From assembly GCA_003447785.1 (NCBI GenBank), contig DLYJ01000230.1, positions 1 through 11,854 on the forward strand: DNA of 11,854 bases. Reading direction: 5' to 3'. How positions within the stretch are numbered: position 1 is the first letter of the stretch; every line of letters begins with the position of its first letter. Source of the DNA: Treponema sp. GTDB lineage: Bacteria > Spirochaetota > Spirochaetia > Treponematales > Treponemataceae. Positions 4,565 to 11,854 of the stretch are shown in pieces. Both the position numbers and the translations under genes were made by a program. A model generated the notes under the pieces. It had not been told where the DNA came from, searched no databases, and was given only the letters and a program-made list of their open reading frames with translations.

Positions 4565-6280
4565 ATGGCAGATTCTAATTCCTTTGACAGGCTTGTTTCA
4601 GGGCTTTCTTCCGGCGAACGCAAAGACATGCTGGAAAAAATGAAGGCTTCAACATCAATCACAGAATCCCTGAGTTCCGACCTGATTGAAGATGATCTGG
4701 ATGACAGTATAAGTTTTTCTCAGCAAATCAAGGAAGAGTCGATTTTTTATCGGATTTATTTATGGATTAAGGCTTTGCTTGCCAGCACCACAATGGAAGC
4801 CATATACAACGAAAGAAAAATCAGTCAGATTGCAAAACGAATCGATAAAATTTCTCCGGGGCTTATGGACTATAAGCGCGGCCTCCTGCTTTCTTCTTTC
4901 TATGACAAACTCATGGAACTTAAAAAATGCGCTGACTTTTTCCGCCCTTATATTACTGTTGCAGAAAATGATGACAGCGGCTACCTTGTTTTTTTAGGTT
5001 CCCTCGTTATGAATGATGTTGAGCGTCAGATGGATGAAGAAGTAGATCCATATTCAATTCCCCTGACTGACGGACCTAAACCTGAGCAGAGAATGTCCCT
5101 GCTTCGCAAAATGGACGAAGTTATCACGCAGATTCCCCAAGGGCAGCGTAACATGATGTATGGGGCAGTGCGTGCTGCTGAATGGCTCAAACAGTTTACA
5201 AAACTTCCATTTCAGAGACTTTTATCCGTATTTTCTACAGTTATCGAAAACAATTATTCTGCCGCTTTCAGCCAGATTGAAAGTGAAATCGGAACCTTTG
5301 CAAGGGTTTTGTGCAACGGCATGAGAATCCCGGACGAAGTCATTGAGTCGCTTTTCCTCTTTTACAGGAAAAACTCCGGCGGAAAGATTTTGGATTCCCT
5401 GGATGAGGCGTCAGGAAAGGCTGCGGACTATATGGAAAAGGCCGGTTCACAGATTTCCATGATGAGAATGTTTATCACCACAGTTCCACTTAAACTTGTG
5501 GGAAGAGTCGTGTATGCGGACGCCCAGTGGATGCCTAACAACTTTACAGGCGGAGAAGACTGGTATCAGCGCTACAAGGCAAACTGGCGCAAACTCTTTG
5601 ACCAGAAATGGGAAGCCTGGACACACGACTGCCGCAAAGAGGTTTTACGACAAAACCTTAATCATAATTTTGGCCTTGATTCTTTCCCGCTTTTGCCGGA
5701 ACGTCCGTGGTCACAGCTCTGGGGTGGAATTCCATTCCGCTACGAACTTACAGCGGGCTTTTTGAACTGGTACATGAAGGAAATGTTCCCTACACACGAA
5801 ATTGTCCTCAAGACAATAATGCTTGAAGGTGACTTTATTCAAAAAGAAAACCGCTCGGAATACAATGATTCGTTTAACCGCCTGATTCAGGTTTCAATTG
5901 ACTTTGAAACCCTTAACCGTCAGATGGCACCCGGCGGCGAGTACGGAATTATTTTTACAAAACTCCAGCAGGACGAAAAACTGCGTTCACTTCAGGCAAA
6001 CTCCAAGGTCGAATCCATCATCCGCGGCGTTGAAAGCGATGTGCGTTCAATTTTGAGTTCATTCGGCGAAGCATGCCGCACCCTTGAACTGTGCTTCAGC
6101 GGAATCTTCCTGGAAAAGAAGGATAGCCGTTATGACTCCCTTTCAAACTTTAACCGCATCGGCGGAAAGAACAATGAAAAGTTCAAGGAAGATTTGACAA
6201 ACGCCCGTGAGTCTCTTGCAGCCTGCTATTCCATGATCCGCGAACTTGAACCGATTGACACTCCGAGCCTTTTAAAATGA
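4565..6280 (+). CDS. Conserved spirochaete protein of unknown function (DUF5312-like)
   Basis: A 571-residue protein without a function I can name. It resembles spirochaete proteins that I recall grouped as DUF5312, with the N-terminal pattern FDRLVSGLSSGERKDMLEKM. There is no signal peptide and no convincing transmembrane helix, so it is probably cytoplasmic. After an acidic linker (about 38-50) comes a long helical region, then a tryptophan-rich central segment with eight Trp between residues 322 and 402. That segment includes MPNNFTGGEDWYQRY and PWSQLWGGIPFRYE. The C-terminal 150 residues look helical and may form coiled coils. The ATG at 4565 lacks a Shine-Dalgarno; I keep it because the conserved-looking N-terminus starts there. 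The stop codon overlaps the pgeF start (ATGA), implying coupled translation and possibly a shared pathway. No enzyme motif was recognised. Confidence 0.85.
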   Translation: MADSNSFDRLVSGLSSGERKDMLEKMKASTSITESLSSDLIEDDLDDSISFSQQIKEESIFYRIYLWIKALLASTTMEAIYNERKISQIAKRIDKISPGLMDYKRGLLLSSFYDKLMELKKCADFFRPYITVAENDDSGYLVFLGSLVMNDVERQMDEEVDPYSIPLTDGPKPEQRMSLLRKMDEVITQIPQGQRNMMYGAVRAAEWLKQFTKLPFQRLLSVFSTVIENNYSAAFSQIESEIGTFARVLCNGMRIPDEVIESLFLFYRKNSGGKILDSLDEASGKAADYMEKAGSQISMMRMFITTVPLKLVGRVVYADAQWMPNNFTGGEDWYQRYKANWRKLFDQKWEAWTHDCRKEVLRQNLNHNFGLDSFPLLPERPWSQLWGGIPFRYELTAGFLNWYMKEMFPTHEIVLKTIMLEGDFIQKENRSEYNDSFNRLIQVSIDFETLNRQMAPGGEYGIIFTKLQQDEKLRSLQANSKVESIIRGVESDVRSILSSFGEACRTLELCFSGIFLEKKDSRYDSLSNFNRIGGKNNEKFKEDLTNARESLAACYSMIRELEPIDTPSLLK

Positions 6281-7149
6281 TAAACACCATTTCGGTAAAG
6301 GATGCAGTTCAGCAAAAATCGGTTGATTCAACTTACATAATCCTTCCATTTTATAAAAATTCAAAACCACTTGAATCCGGCAAGCGCTGGGGCATGACCC
6401 TGCTTAAGGCGGGCACAATGCGCTTCCGCTGGAATGAAACAAATCCCGGCCGGGACGAAATGCTCAATTCAATCTGTAAAGCCCAGAAAACTGTTTGCAC
6501 AGGCTCGTGCTCGTCAGAAAAAAATATCTGTGACTGTAAATATCAGGTTGTTCCGCTTGAATTAATACACTCAAAGGACGTGATAGCCGTGTCTGAGGCT
6601 TCTGACACGCTCAATCTCAAAGCCGACGGAATTATTACGTCTAACAGTGTTCTTGTGCCTGTGGTGACCGTAAGCGACTGTGTTCCCGTTTATTTTTATG
6701 ACAGCAATAACTCTGTCTTTGGAGTTGTTCACTCAGGATGGAAGGGAACCGGAATTATCGGGCGGGCAATAGAACTTGCCGTAACAAAATACAATTGCAG
6801 CCTGGAAAACATCTGCGTTGCAATCGGACCTCATATCGGCCAGGAATGCTACTTTGTGGACGAAGAGCGTGCTGAGTATTTTGTAACTGGTTTTGGAAGT
6901 AAAACTATAAAAAAAGAAAACGGCAGGAACCTGCTTTCCCTTACCGAAGCAAATCTTTCTGTCTTAAAAAATGCGGGTGTAAGGGAAGAAAACATTGTCG
7001 TGGCAGAAGACTGTACATGCTGTACGACCTTTGACAACGGGAAGAACGTTTTTGGTTCGTTCAGGCGGCAGGCGGCCTTTTTACCGCCTTCCGTAAGCGC
7101 TGATGAACGCAGCCGCTCCATGACAGTGCAGGCTGCATTCGTTATATAA
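6277..7149 (+). CDS. pgeF: Laccase-domain (YfiH/PgeF) purine nucleoside phosphorylase family protein
   Basis: A 290-residue member of the family once called polyphenol oxidase or multicopper-like. Members are zinc-dependent purine nucleoside phosphorylase/adenosine deaminase enzymes, and in E. coli PgeF prevents mis-incorporation of serine into peptidoglycan precursors. The three metal ligands are visible: His98 (LELIHS), Cys135 (TVSDCVPV) and His152 (GVVHSGWKGTG). Supporting motifs are LKADGIITSNS, AIGPHIGQECYFV and the terminal FGSFRRQ (family FFSYRR-like). It starts inside the previous gene's stop (ATGA overlap), so it is probably translated by coupling. An unusual feature is a cysteine-rich stretch at residues 67-87 (five Cys) just before the first metal-binding His, where relatives have few or none as far as I recall. 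There is also CTCC at 246-249. Family certainty is high; in vivo role is inferred. Confidence 0.9.
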   Translation: MINTISVKDAVQQKSVDSTYIILPFYKNSKPLESGKRWGMTLLKAGTMRFRWNETNPGRDEMLNSICKAQKTVCTGSCSSEKNICDCKYQVVPLELIHSKDVIAVSEASDTLNLKADGIITSNSVLVPVVTVSDCVPVYFYDSNNSVFGVVHSGWKGTGIIGRAIELAVTKYNCSLENICVAIGPHIGQECYFVDEERAEYFVTGFGSKTIKKENGRNLLSLTEANLSVLKNAGVREENIVVAEDCTCCTTFDNGKNVFGSFRRQAAFLPPSVSADERSRSMTVQAAFVI

Positions 7150-7166
7150 TCAGCTCAAAAATTATC

Positions 7167-8996
7167 CTACATACGGTCCAAATAAGGAACGAGTACGAGG
7201 TTCATCGCTTCCCGGAGAACCTGCAGTGTAGACTGAACCAGAGTGAGGCGTGCTGAACGCAAAGCTTCGTCTTGGATGTTCATAATCGGGCACTGCTGGT
7301 AGAACTTTGCAAAGAGTTTTGCAAGTTCATAAATATAACCTGTCATTACAGAAGAATCTTTATTTTCTGCAGACTTTTTAATTGTGTTTCCGTATTCACC
7401 CAGGCACCTGATCAAATCCCATTCTTCCGGAGCAGTCAGAAGCGGAGCGGCAGTTTTTGCGTCGCTTGCCTTAAAGCCCTGTTCTTCTGCCTTACGCATG
7501 ATGCTTGCAATGCGGGCACCCATGTACTGGATGTATGGTCCTGTGTTTCCGTTAAAGCTCAATGATTCTTCAGGATTAAAAATCATATCCTTAACCGGGC
7601 TTACCTGGAGAAGGTAGTAGTGGAGGGCAGCCAGGGCAACTTTTTCTGCTACTTCGTCAGGGCTTCCCACATCTTCTTCACGGCCGCGCTCTTTGATTGC
7701 CTTGAGGGCGTCTTCGTGGAGGGAATCGATAAGATCGTCGGCGTCAACAACAGTGCCTTCGCGGCTCTTCATGCGTCCGTTGGGGAGGTTTACCAGGCCG
7801 TAGCTCAGGTGATAAAGCTTGTTTGCCCAGTCAAAGCCGAGTTTTTTAAGAATGTAGAACAATACCTTAAAGTGGAAAATCTGTTCTGAAGCAACTACGT
7901 ATACAAGTTCATTGAACGGCCAGTCATCGTGGCGCGAAATTGCGGTTCCGATGTCCTGGGTGATATAAACTGAAGTTCCGTCCTTGCGGAGGAGAACCTT
8001 TTCATGGTCTTCGCCGTCCTTTCCCTTTCCTACAGCTTCCGTTACGTCAACACGTGTTGAACCGTCTTCTGCCTTAAAGAAAACTCCCTTTTCAACACCT
8101 TTCTGAATCTGATCCTTTCCCTTGAGGTAGGTTTCGCTTTCAAAATAGAATTTATCAAAGCTTACCCCTGTGCGTGCGTAAGTTTCCTTAACGCCTTCAA
8201 AAGTCCAGTCGTTCATTGTCTGCCAGAGTTTGCGTACTTCCGGATCTCCGGCTTCCCACTTAACGAGCATTTCTTCTGCCTGTTCCAGAGCTTCCGGATG
8301 TGCAGTTTCCGGCTTATCCTTTTCGCCCTTGTAGTAGCGTTCAAATTCAACATAGCACTGGCCAACAAAGTGGTCGCCCTTGATACCCAGTGACTGGGGA
8401 GTTTCGCCCTTTGCTTCGTGGAAAAGTTTGTAAGCGAGCATACTCTTGCAGATATGAATTCCGCGGTTGTTGATAAGGTCAACCTTGAAAACTTCTGCAC
8501 CTGCCTTTTTAAGGATACGGCTGATGGATTCGCCAAGTGCATCGTTACGCATATGGCCCAGGTGGAGAGGCTTGTTTGTGTTAGGCGATGAAAATTCAAT
8601 CATTACCTTGTGGCCTTCAAGATGAGGCTTGCCGTCTGCACCAAGAGTTCCGTAGTTTTCTTTCTGTGTTGCAATTGCGTTTAAAATGTCAGCAGAGGCC
8701 GAAGATTTGTCCAGTTTTACGTTTACGTAAGGACCTGCTGTAACAACCTGACCGATTGATTTTGCCTTGTCGCCGATTTTTGCGGCAACTTCCTGGGCGA
8801 TCTGCGGTGGTGCAATGCGCAGAAGTTTTGCAAATACAAACATTGGAGAACCGATATCACCAAGTTTTGTATCCGGTGAGTCCTGAACTACAATTCTGTC
8901 TGCGTTGAATTCGCCTGCATCCAGGCCTTTTTCCTGAATAATCTGAAGTACTGCGTCCCTGATTAAATCTTTGAGTACGCTTTTTGGATCTGCCAT
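7167..8996 (-). CDS. argS: Arginyl-tRNA synthetase
   Basis: This class I synthetase charges tRNA-Arg with arginine in the cytoplasm. The 609 residues slightly exceed the common 550-590. An N-terminal additional domain (about 1-115, with TKLGDIGSPMFVFAK) precedes the catalytic core. The HIGH motif appears as PNTNKPLHLGHMRN (HLGH at 145-148), and the KMSKS region is the degenerate NGRMKSREGT (about 407-415), as is normal in this family. The C-terminal DALR anticodon-binding domain includes NTGPYIQYMGARIASIMRKA and the protein ends VPYLDRM. On the minus strand the start codon has an AAGGAA site about ten bases upstream and a well-formed promoter at 9076-9048. The gene converges with pgeF, leaving 17 bases between the stops and no obvious terminator. 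Confidence 0.97.
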   Translation of the reverse strand: MADPKSVLKDLIRDAVLQIIQEKGLDAGEFNADRIVVQDSPDTKLGDIGSPMFVFAKLLRIAPPQIAQEVAAKIGDKAKSIGQVVTAGPYVNVKLDKSSASADILNAIATQKENYGTLGADGKPHLEGHKVMIEFSSPNTNKPLHLGHMRNDALGESISRILKKAGAEVFKVDLINNRGIHICKSMLAYKLFHEAKGETPQSLGIKGDHFVGQCYVEFERYYKGEKDKPETAHPEALEQAEEMLVKWEAGDPEVRKLWQTMNDWTFEGVKETYARTGVSFDKFYFESETYLKGKDQIQKGVEKGVFFKAEDGSTRVDVTEAVGKGKDGEDHEKVLLRKDGTSVYITQDIGTAISRHDDWPFNELVYVVASEQIFHFKVLFYILKKLGFDWANKLYHLSYGLVNLPNGRMKSREGTVVDADDLIDSLHEDALKAIKERGREEDVGSPDEVAEKVALAALHYYLLQVSPVKDMIFNPEESLSFNGNTGPYIQYMGARIASIMRKAEEQGFKASDAKTAAPLLTAPEEWDLIRCLGEYGNTIKKSAENKDSSVMTGYIYELAKLFAKFYQQCPIMNIQDEALRSARLTLVQSTLQVLREAMNLVLVPYLDRM

Positions 8997-9028
8997 GATA
9001 ATTTTTCCTTGTATCTGTCTATCTATAC

Positions 9029-9055
9029 TTGAATTGTGATTTTTGATATTATAAT
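9029..9055 (+). promoter_or_regulatory. Probable promoter of the GH105 hydrolase / yfcE operon
   Basis: A perfect TATAAT -10 lies at 9050-9055. TTGAAT at 9029-9034 is the best -35, with a short 15-base spacer. Transcription would start near 9062, leaving a leader of about 39 bases that contains GAGGGGG at 9082-9088, twelve bases before the ATG. The -10 overlaps that of the divergent argS promoter. Confidence 0.5.
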
Positions 9056-9076
9056 AAAATCATTTGTTTAATACAA
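9048..9076 (-). promoter_or_regulatory. Probable sigma-70 promoter of argS
   Basis: Read on the minus strand, TTGTAT (plus 9076-9071) and a perfect TATAAT (plus 9053-9048) are separated by exactly 17 bases. Transcription would start near 9041, giving a leader of about 45 bases. This is the best-formed promoter in the window. Confidence 0.6.
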
Positions 9077-9100
9077 CGACCGAGGGGGTCTATACGCATT

Positions 9101-10240
9101 ATGGAAGCAGTAGTAATCGAACAATACATTGACGATCTGATGACAAAATCAACAGCCGAATTCCCGATCTGGAATATCGAAAAGGCACGTGCCGGCAAAA
9201 AATCCGGCTGGGACTACATTGACGGCTGTATGATTATGGCTTTGCTTGAAATTTATGCTACAAGCGGCGATAAAAAATATCTTGAATTTGCTGATTATTA
9301 CGAAGATTACCGCATCTCAGAAGACGGAACCATCGACGGTTATAAAAAAGAAGCATGGAACTGTGACGAACTCAACGGCGGTAAAAACCTGTTTACCTTG
9401 TACCGTCTTACGAAAAAAGAAAAATACAGAAAGGCAATCGATAAACTTTACGAACAGGTAAAGGGGCAGCCGCGCACAAAAGAAGGAAACTTCTGGCACA
9501 AGGCAATTTATCCTGACCAGGTATGGCTTGACGGTCTTTACATGGCACAGCCTTTCTACATGGAATACGAAGTATTATTCAACAACAACAAAAACGTTGA
9601 CGACATCTACAATCAGTTCTTCAACGTAAATAAAATCATGCGCGACAGCAAAACAGGCCTTTATTACCACGGCTATGACTCATCACGCAAAATGTTCTGG
9701 GCTGACAAAACTACAGGCTTGAGCAAAAACTTCTGGCTGCGTTCTCTGGGATGGTTCAGTATGGCTTTGCTTGACACTTTGAACAAGGCTCCGGACCGCA
9801 ACTGCGAAAACTGGAAAAAACTTAAGGCAATCTTTATTGACCTGTGTGACAGCATGCTCAAATTTCAGGACAAGAGCGGAATGTGGTATCAGGTTCCAAA
9901 CTTTGCTGGCCGGGAAAAGAACTATCTTGAAACTTCAGGTTCTTCAATCTTTGCTTATTCACTTTTGAAGGGTGTACGCACCGGAATTCTTACTGACAAA
10001 AAATATCAGGAAGCAGGCGTAAAGGCATTTGAAGGAATCTGCGACAAATACCTTAATACTGACAGCGGACGCCTGAGTCTCGGCGGTATCTGTCTCGTTG
10101 CAGGTCTTGGTCCTGATAAGGATCCCCGCCGCGACGGAAGCTATGAGTACTACATGAGCGAACCTGTCGTTCAGGATGATGCCAAGGGCGTCGGACCATT
10201 TATCCTCGCATACAACGAATACAAACAGATTAAAAAATAA
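9101..10240 (+). CDS. Glycoside hydrolase family 105-type unsaturated glucuronyl/rhamnogalacturonyl hydrolase
   Basis: A 379-residue (alpha/alpha)6-barrel hydrolase of the YteR/YesR type. Such enzymes remove the unsaturated uronic acid from oligosaccharides made by pectin or rhamnogalacturonan lyases, by hydration of the vinyl ether. Diagnostic segments are GCMIMALLEIYATSGDKKYL, WNCDELNGGK (Asp89), QVWLDGLYMAQPF (Asp144, matching the catalytic Asp of YteR), and NFWLRSLGWFSMALLDTL. The tail SLGGICLVAGLG leads into YYMSEPVVQDDAKGVGPF and ends FILAYNEY. No signal peptide is present, so it acts in the cytoplasm on imported oligosaccharides. The ATG at 9101 follows GAGGGGG at 12 bases. The downstream phosphoesterase overlaps its stop by one base, indicating an operon. 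Assignment to GH105 rather than GH88 rests on the motif layout. The exact substrate (rhamnogalacturonan or another uronate polymer) is not determined. Confidence 0.9.
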   Translation: MEAVVIEQYIDDLMTKSTAEFPIWNIEKARAGKKSGWDYIDGCMIMALLEIYATSGDKKYLEFADYYEDYRISEDGTIDGYKKEAWNCDELNGGKNLFTLYRLTKKEKYRKAIDKLYEQVKGQPRTKEGNFWHKAIYPDQVWLDGLYMAQPFYMEYEVLFNNNKNVDDIYNQFFNVNKIMRDSKTGLYYHGYDSSRKMFWADKTTGLSKNFWLRSLGWFSMALLDTLNKAPDRNCENWKKLKAIFIDLCDSMLKFQDKSGMWYQVPNFAGREKNYLETSGSSIFAYSLLKGVRTGILTDKKYQEAGVKAFEGICDKYLNTDSGRLSLGGICLVAGLGPDKDPRRDGSYEYYMSEPVVQDDAKGVGPFILAYNEYKQIKK

Positions 10241-10794
10241 TGAGACTGCTTGTAATCAGTGATATACACGGCTGTCCGGAACCGCTGGGAAAGGTTCTGG
10301 AAACAGCCGGCAATTTTGATTCGATCATTATGTGCGGAGACTACCTTTACCACGGTCCGAGAAACGGCGTGCCTGAAGGCTATGATCCAAAACTCACATC
10401 CTCAATCCTTAACAAATTCAAAAATCAGATAATCGGCGTGCGGGGAAACTGCGACAGCGAAGTTGACCAGATGATGAGCGAGTTTATGATTATGGATTCG
10501 TTTTCCAACGTGCTCTCGGAAGGCAGGCGCATCTTTATTCACCACGGACATCTGTATGAGCGCGATTACCTTAAAAAAATGCTTCCTCCGGGAACTTTAA
10601 TTGTAAGCGGTCATACTCACGTTGCACTGATTGAAGAAGAAGACGGATTTATCTTTTTTAATCCGGGCTCTATTTCGATTCCAAAGTGTGATTACGGAAA
10701 GTCTTACGGCATAATCGAACTGAAGGTCACTTCCGTAAAAATTCAGCTTTTAAGCGCTGCCGGCAATTCCGTCCTTCTCGAAAAAACTTTTTAA
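10240..10794 (+). CDS. yfcE: YfcE-type metallophosphoesterase (phosphodiesterase)
   Basis: At 184 residues it has the same length as E. coli YfcE, a manganese-dependent phosphodiesterase of unknown physiological substrate. The calcineurin-like metal site is complete: SDIHG (Asp8, His10), CGDYLYHGP (Asp34), GVRGNCD (Asn70), HHGH (101-104), and SGHTH (His125, His127), followed by NPGSISIPK. There is no signal peptide, so it is a soluble cytoplasmic enzyme. The ATG shares its A with the hydrolase stop codon (TAATG), pointing to translation by ribosomes that have just finished the hydrolase; no separate Shine-Dalgarno is needed. The pairing with a pectin-pathway hydrolase has no obvious biochemical logic. 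The gene ends three bases from the stop of the convergent ankyrin gene. Confidence 0.9.
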   Translation: MRLLVISDIHGCPEPLGKVLETAGNFDSIIMCGDYLYHGPRNGVPEGYDPKLTSSILNKFKNQIIGVRGNCDSEVDQMMSEFMIMDSFSNVLSEGRRIFIHHGHLYERDYLKKMLPPGTLIVSGHTHVALIEEEDGFIFFNPGSISIPKCDYGKSYGIIELKVTSVKIQLLSAAGNSVLLEKTF

Positions 10795-10797
10795 TTC

Positions 10798-11854
10798 CTA
10801 TTTTAGTCCCAGAAGTTCTTTTGCGCTGCCGAAGACTGTGTTCTGATCAAGGGAAGCACCTGCATTCTGGAAGAGCGGTATGAGTTCGTCGGCCAGGGCC
10901 TTTTTTCTGTTGAATTCTGCTTCGTCTTTTGCCGTGTAAATCGTATTCAGGATAAAATATACCAGCGGTGTTATGTTGCAGCTGTCTGTTTTGGCAGTCA
11001 TGGACGGCTTTGCAAGTGCGTTGAATTCCTGAAGGTACATTTTAAGGCTTTCTGTTGAATGAAAATTGATTAAGCGGTAAATAAATGAATTTGGAACCTG
11101 TGTGGTGGTTTTTTTACTGTCCTTTGTAGTAAGGGAAAACTGTGCCTTTCCGCAGGCCTTGTCAGGATTTGCACCTGATTTGAGCAGGGTGCGGCAGGAA
11201 TTTACGTCGTTGATTTCTGCTGCAAGGTGGAGGGCTGTGGTTCCCATTTTGCCTTCGCTCTGTTTTACGTATTCGTCTAAGTCTGTGGTGTTTGCGGCAA
11301 TGTATTCAATTATTTTGTCCAGAGACTTTGTTTTTGAATCAATCTCATCTTCTTCGCAGTAGTATGCGTTGAACATGATTTTTGCAAGACCTGACTTTCC
11401 GTATGTTTGCTTCATCTGGTGCAGAATCGTAAAGTAACTTTCATTCTGTTTGATTTTTGGAAGCTGAGAAAAGTCCAGACTTTCCATGAGCTGGTTTGTG
11501 CGGAATAAAACCATGTCATCTTCAAACTTCTGACTGCCGCCGGAAAGCGTTCCCTTAAATTGAATTGCATAATAAAGGGCATTAACGCCTTCAAAAAGAA
11601 CCCTGTCAAAAGAACTGCCTTCCGACAGTTTTTTGAATCTGGCAAAGTCTGCCTGGGTCAGGGCGAGTAAAAGTTTGTCGGTTATGACTTTTTTATAGTC
11701 TTTGATCGCGCTTTCTTTTGCTTTTTCTGCGTCCGTAAACATGTTTGGCGCAAACTGAACCCAGAACTGTTCCTTCGGGTTAAAGCTTTCAAAGAATTTA
11801 TCGTCCAGGCGGGCAAAGAGTTTTTCGTCTGCGCCCCAGTTCCAGAACTTTACG
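10798..11854 (-). CDS. Ankyrin-repeat protein, N-terminus beyond the window
   Basis: The minus-strand frame is open from its stop (10798-10800) to the right edge, giving at least 351 residues. The ATG at 11742 is not the likely start. The 37 codons before it continue in frame as protein-like sequence (FWNWGADEKLFARLDD, then FNPKEQFWVQFAPN), and no Shine-Dalgarno is seen there. One ankyrin repeat is clear at about 11152-11244 (GTTALHLAAEINDVNSCRTL, then LKSGANPD). Weaker repeat-like units occur before it (ADFARFKKL to GVNALYYAIQ) and after it (NITPLVYFI to FQNAGASLD). Ankyrin repeats mediate protein-protein contacts. In spirochaetes such proteins are often secreted or surface-associated, but the signal region is not in view. 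No function can be assigned. Confidence 0.82.
   Translation of the reverse strand, partial: VKFWNWGADEKLFARLDDKFFESFNPKEQFWVQFAPNMFTDAEKAKESAIKDYKKVITDKLLLALTQADFARFKKLSEGSSFDRVLFEGVNALYYAIQFKGTLSGGSQKFEDDMVLFRTNQLMESLDFSQLPKIKQNESYFTILHQMKQTYGKSGLAKIMFNAYYCEEDEIDSKTKSLDKIIEYIAANTTDLDEYVKQSEGKMGTTALHLAAEINDVNSCRTLLKSGANPDKACGKAQFSLTTKDSKKTTTQVPNSFIYRLINFHSTESLKMYLQEFNALAKPSMTAKTDSCNITPLVYFILNTIYTAKDEAEFNRKKALADELIPLFQNAGASLDQNTVFGSAKELLGLK

Noticed and set aside
4109..4662. Alternative frames inside and just after leuB on both strands (4109-4456 plus, 4219-4662 minus)
   Set aside because: They overlap leuB, its terminator and the next gene start, with no family resemblance.
7272..7889. Plus-strand open frames across argS
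   Set aside because: They are antisense to clear arginyl-tRNA synthetase coding sequence and have no motifs.
1..11854. CRISPR array, insertion sequence, prophage, toxin-antitoxin or defence system
   Set aside because: No regularly spaced direct repeats, transposase, integrase or defence motifs were seen; all long frames are accounted for.

Overview
The window looks like a piece of a spirochaete chromosome, most likely a Treponema of the rumen, gut or oral type. The evidence is a 571-residue protein of a type I recall only from spirochaetes (DUF5312-like), moderately low GC, a lipoprotein with a relaxed spirochaete-style lipobox, and a pectin-degradation glycoside hydrolase typical of plant-fibre-associated treponemes. 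The genus is an inference from recognition; no database was searched.

Layout. Positions 3-404 are the C-terminal end of an ABC transporter ATPase of the NitT/TauT type, followed by its probable solute-binding lipoprotein (482-1528). An unusual run of hairpins (1527-1628) separates this from a CymR-like Rrf2 regulator (1649-2074). Ten bases later comes a PLP-dependent trans-sulfuration enzyme (2085-3284). Together these four genes read as a sulfur or amino-acid acquisition and cysteine/methionine interconversion locus. leuB (3379-4470) follows as a single gene with its own probable promoter and a clear intrinsic terminator. Next is a two-gene unit with a 4-base overlap: the DUF5312-like protein (4565-6280) and a PgeF/YfiH laccase-domain protein (6277-7149). 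argS lies on the opposite strand (8996-7167) and converges on pgeF with a 17-base gap.

From a shared divergent promoter region (9029-9076), argS runs leftward and a GH105-type unsaturated glucuronyl/rhamnogalacturonyl hydrolase (9101-10240) runs rightward. The hydrolase overlaps a YfcE-type metallophosphoesterase (10240-10794) by one base. The right edge carries a minus-strand ankyrin-repeat protein (10798-11854) whose N-terminus lies outside the window.

Most of the window is ordinary housekeeping and metabolic coding sequence. I saw no rRNA, tRNA, CRISPR array, insertion sequence, phage gene or toxin-antitoxin pair, and no gene-free stretch longer than about 120 bases. The parts most worth a second look are the multi-hairpin leader in front of the CymR-like regulator, including an anti-Shine-Dalgarno sequence in a hairpin loop. 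Next are that regulator's C-terminal isoleucine, which suggests contact with cysteine synthase, the palindromic -10 shared by argS and the hydrolase, and the uncharacterised tryptophan-rich spirochaete protein coupled to pgeF.
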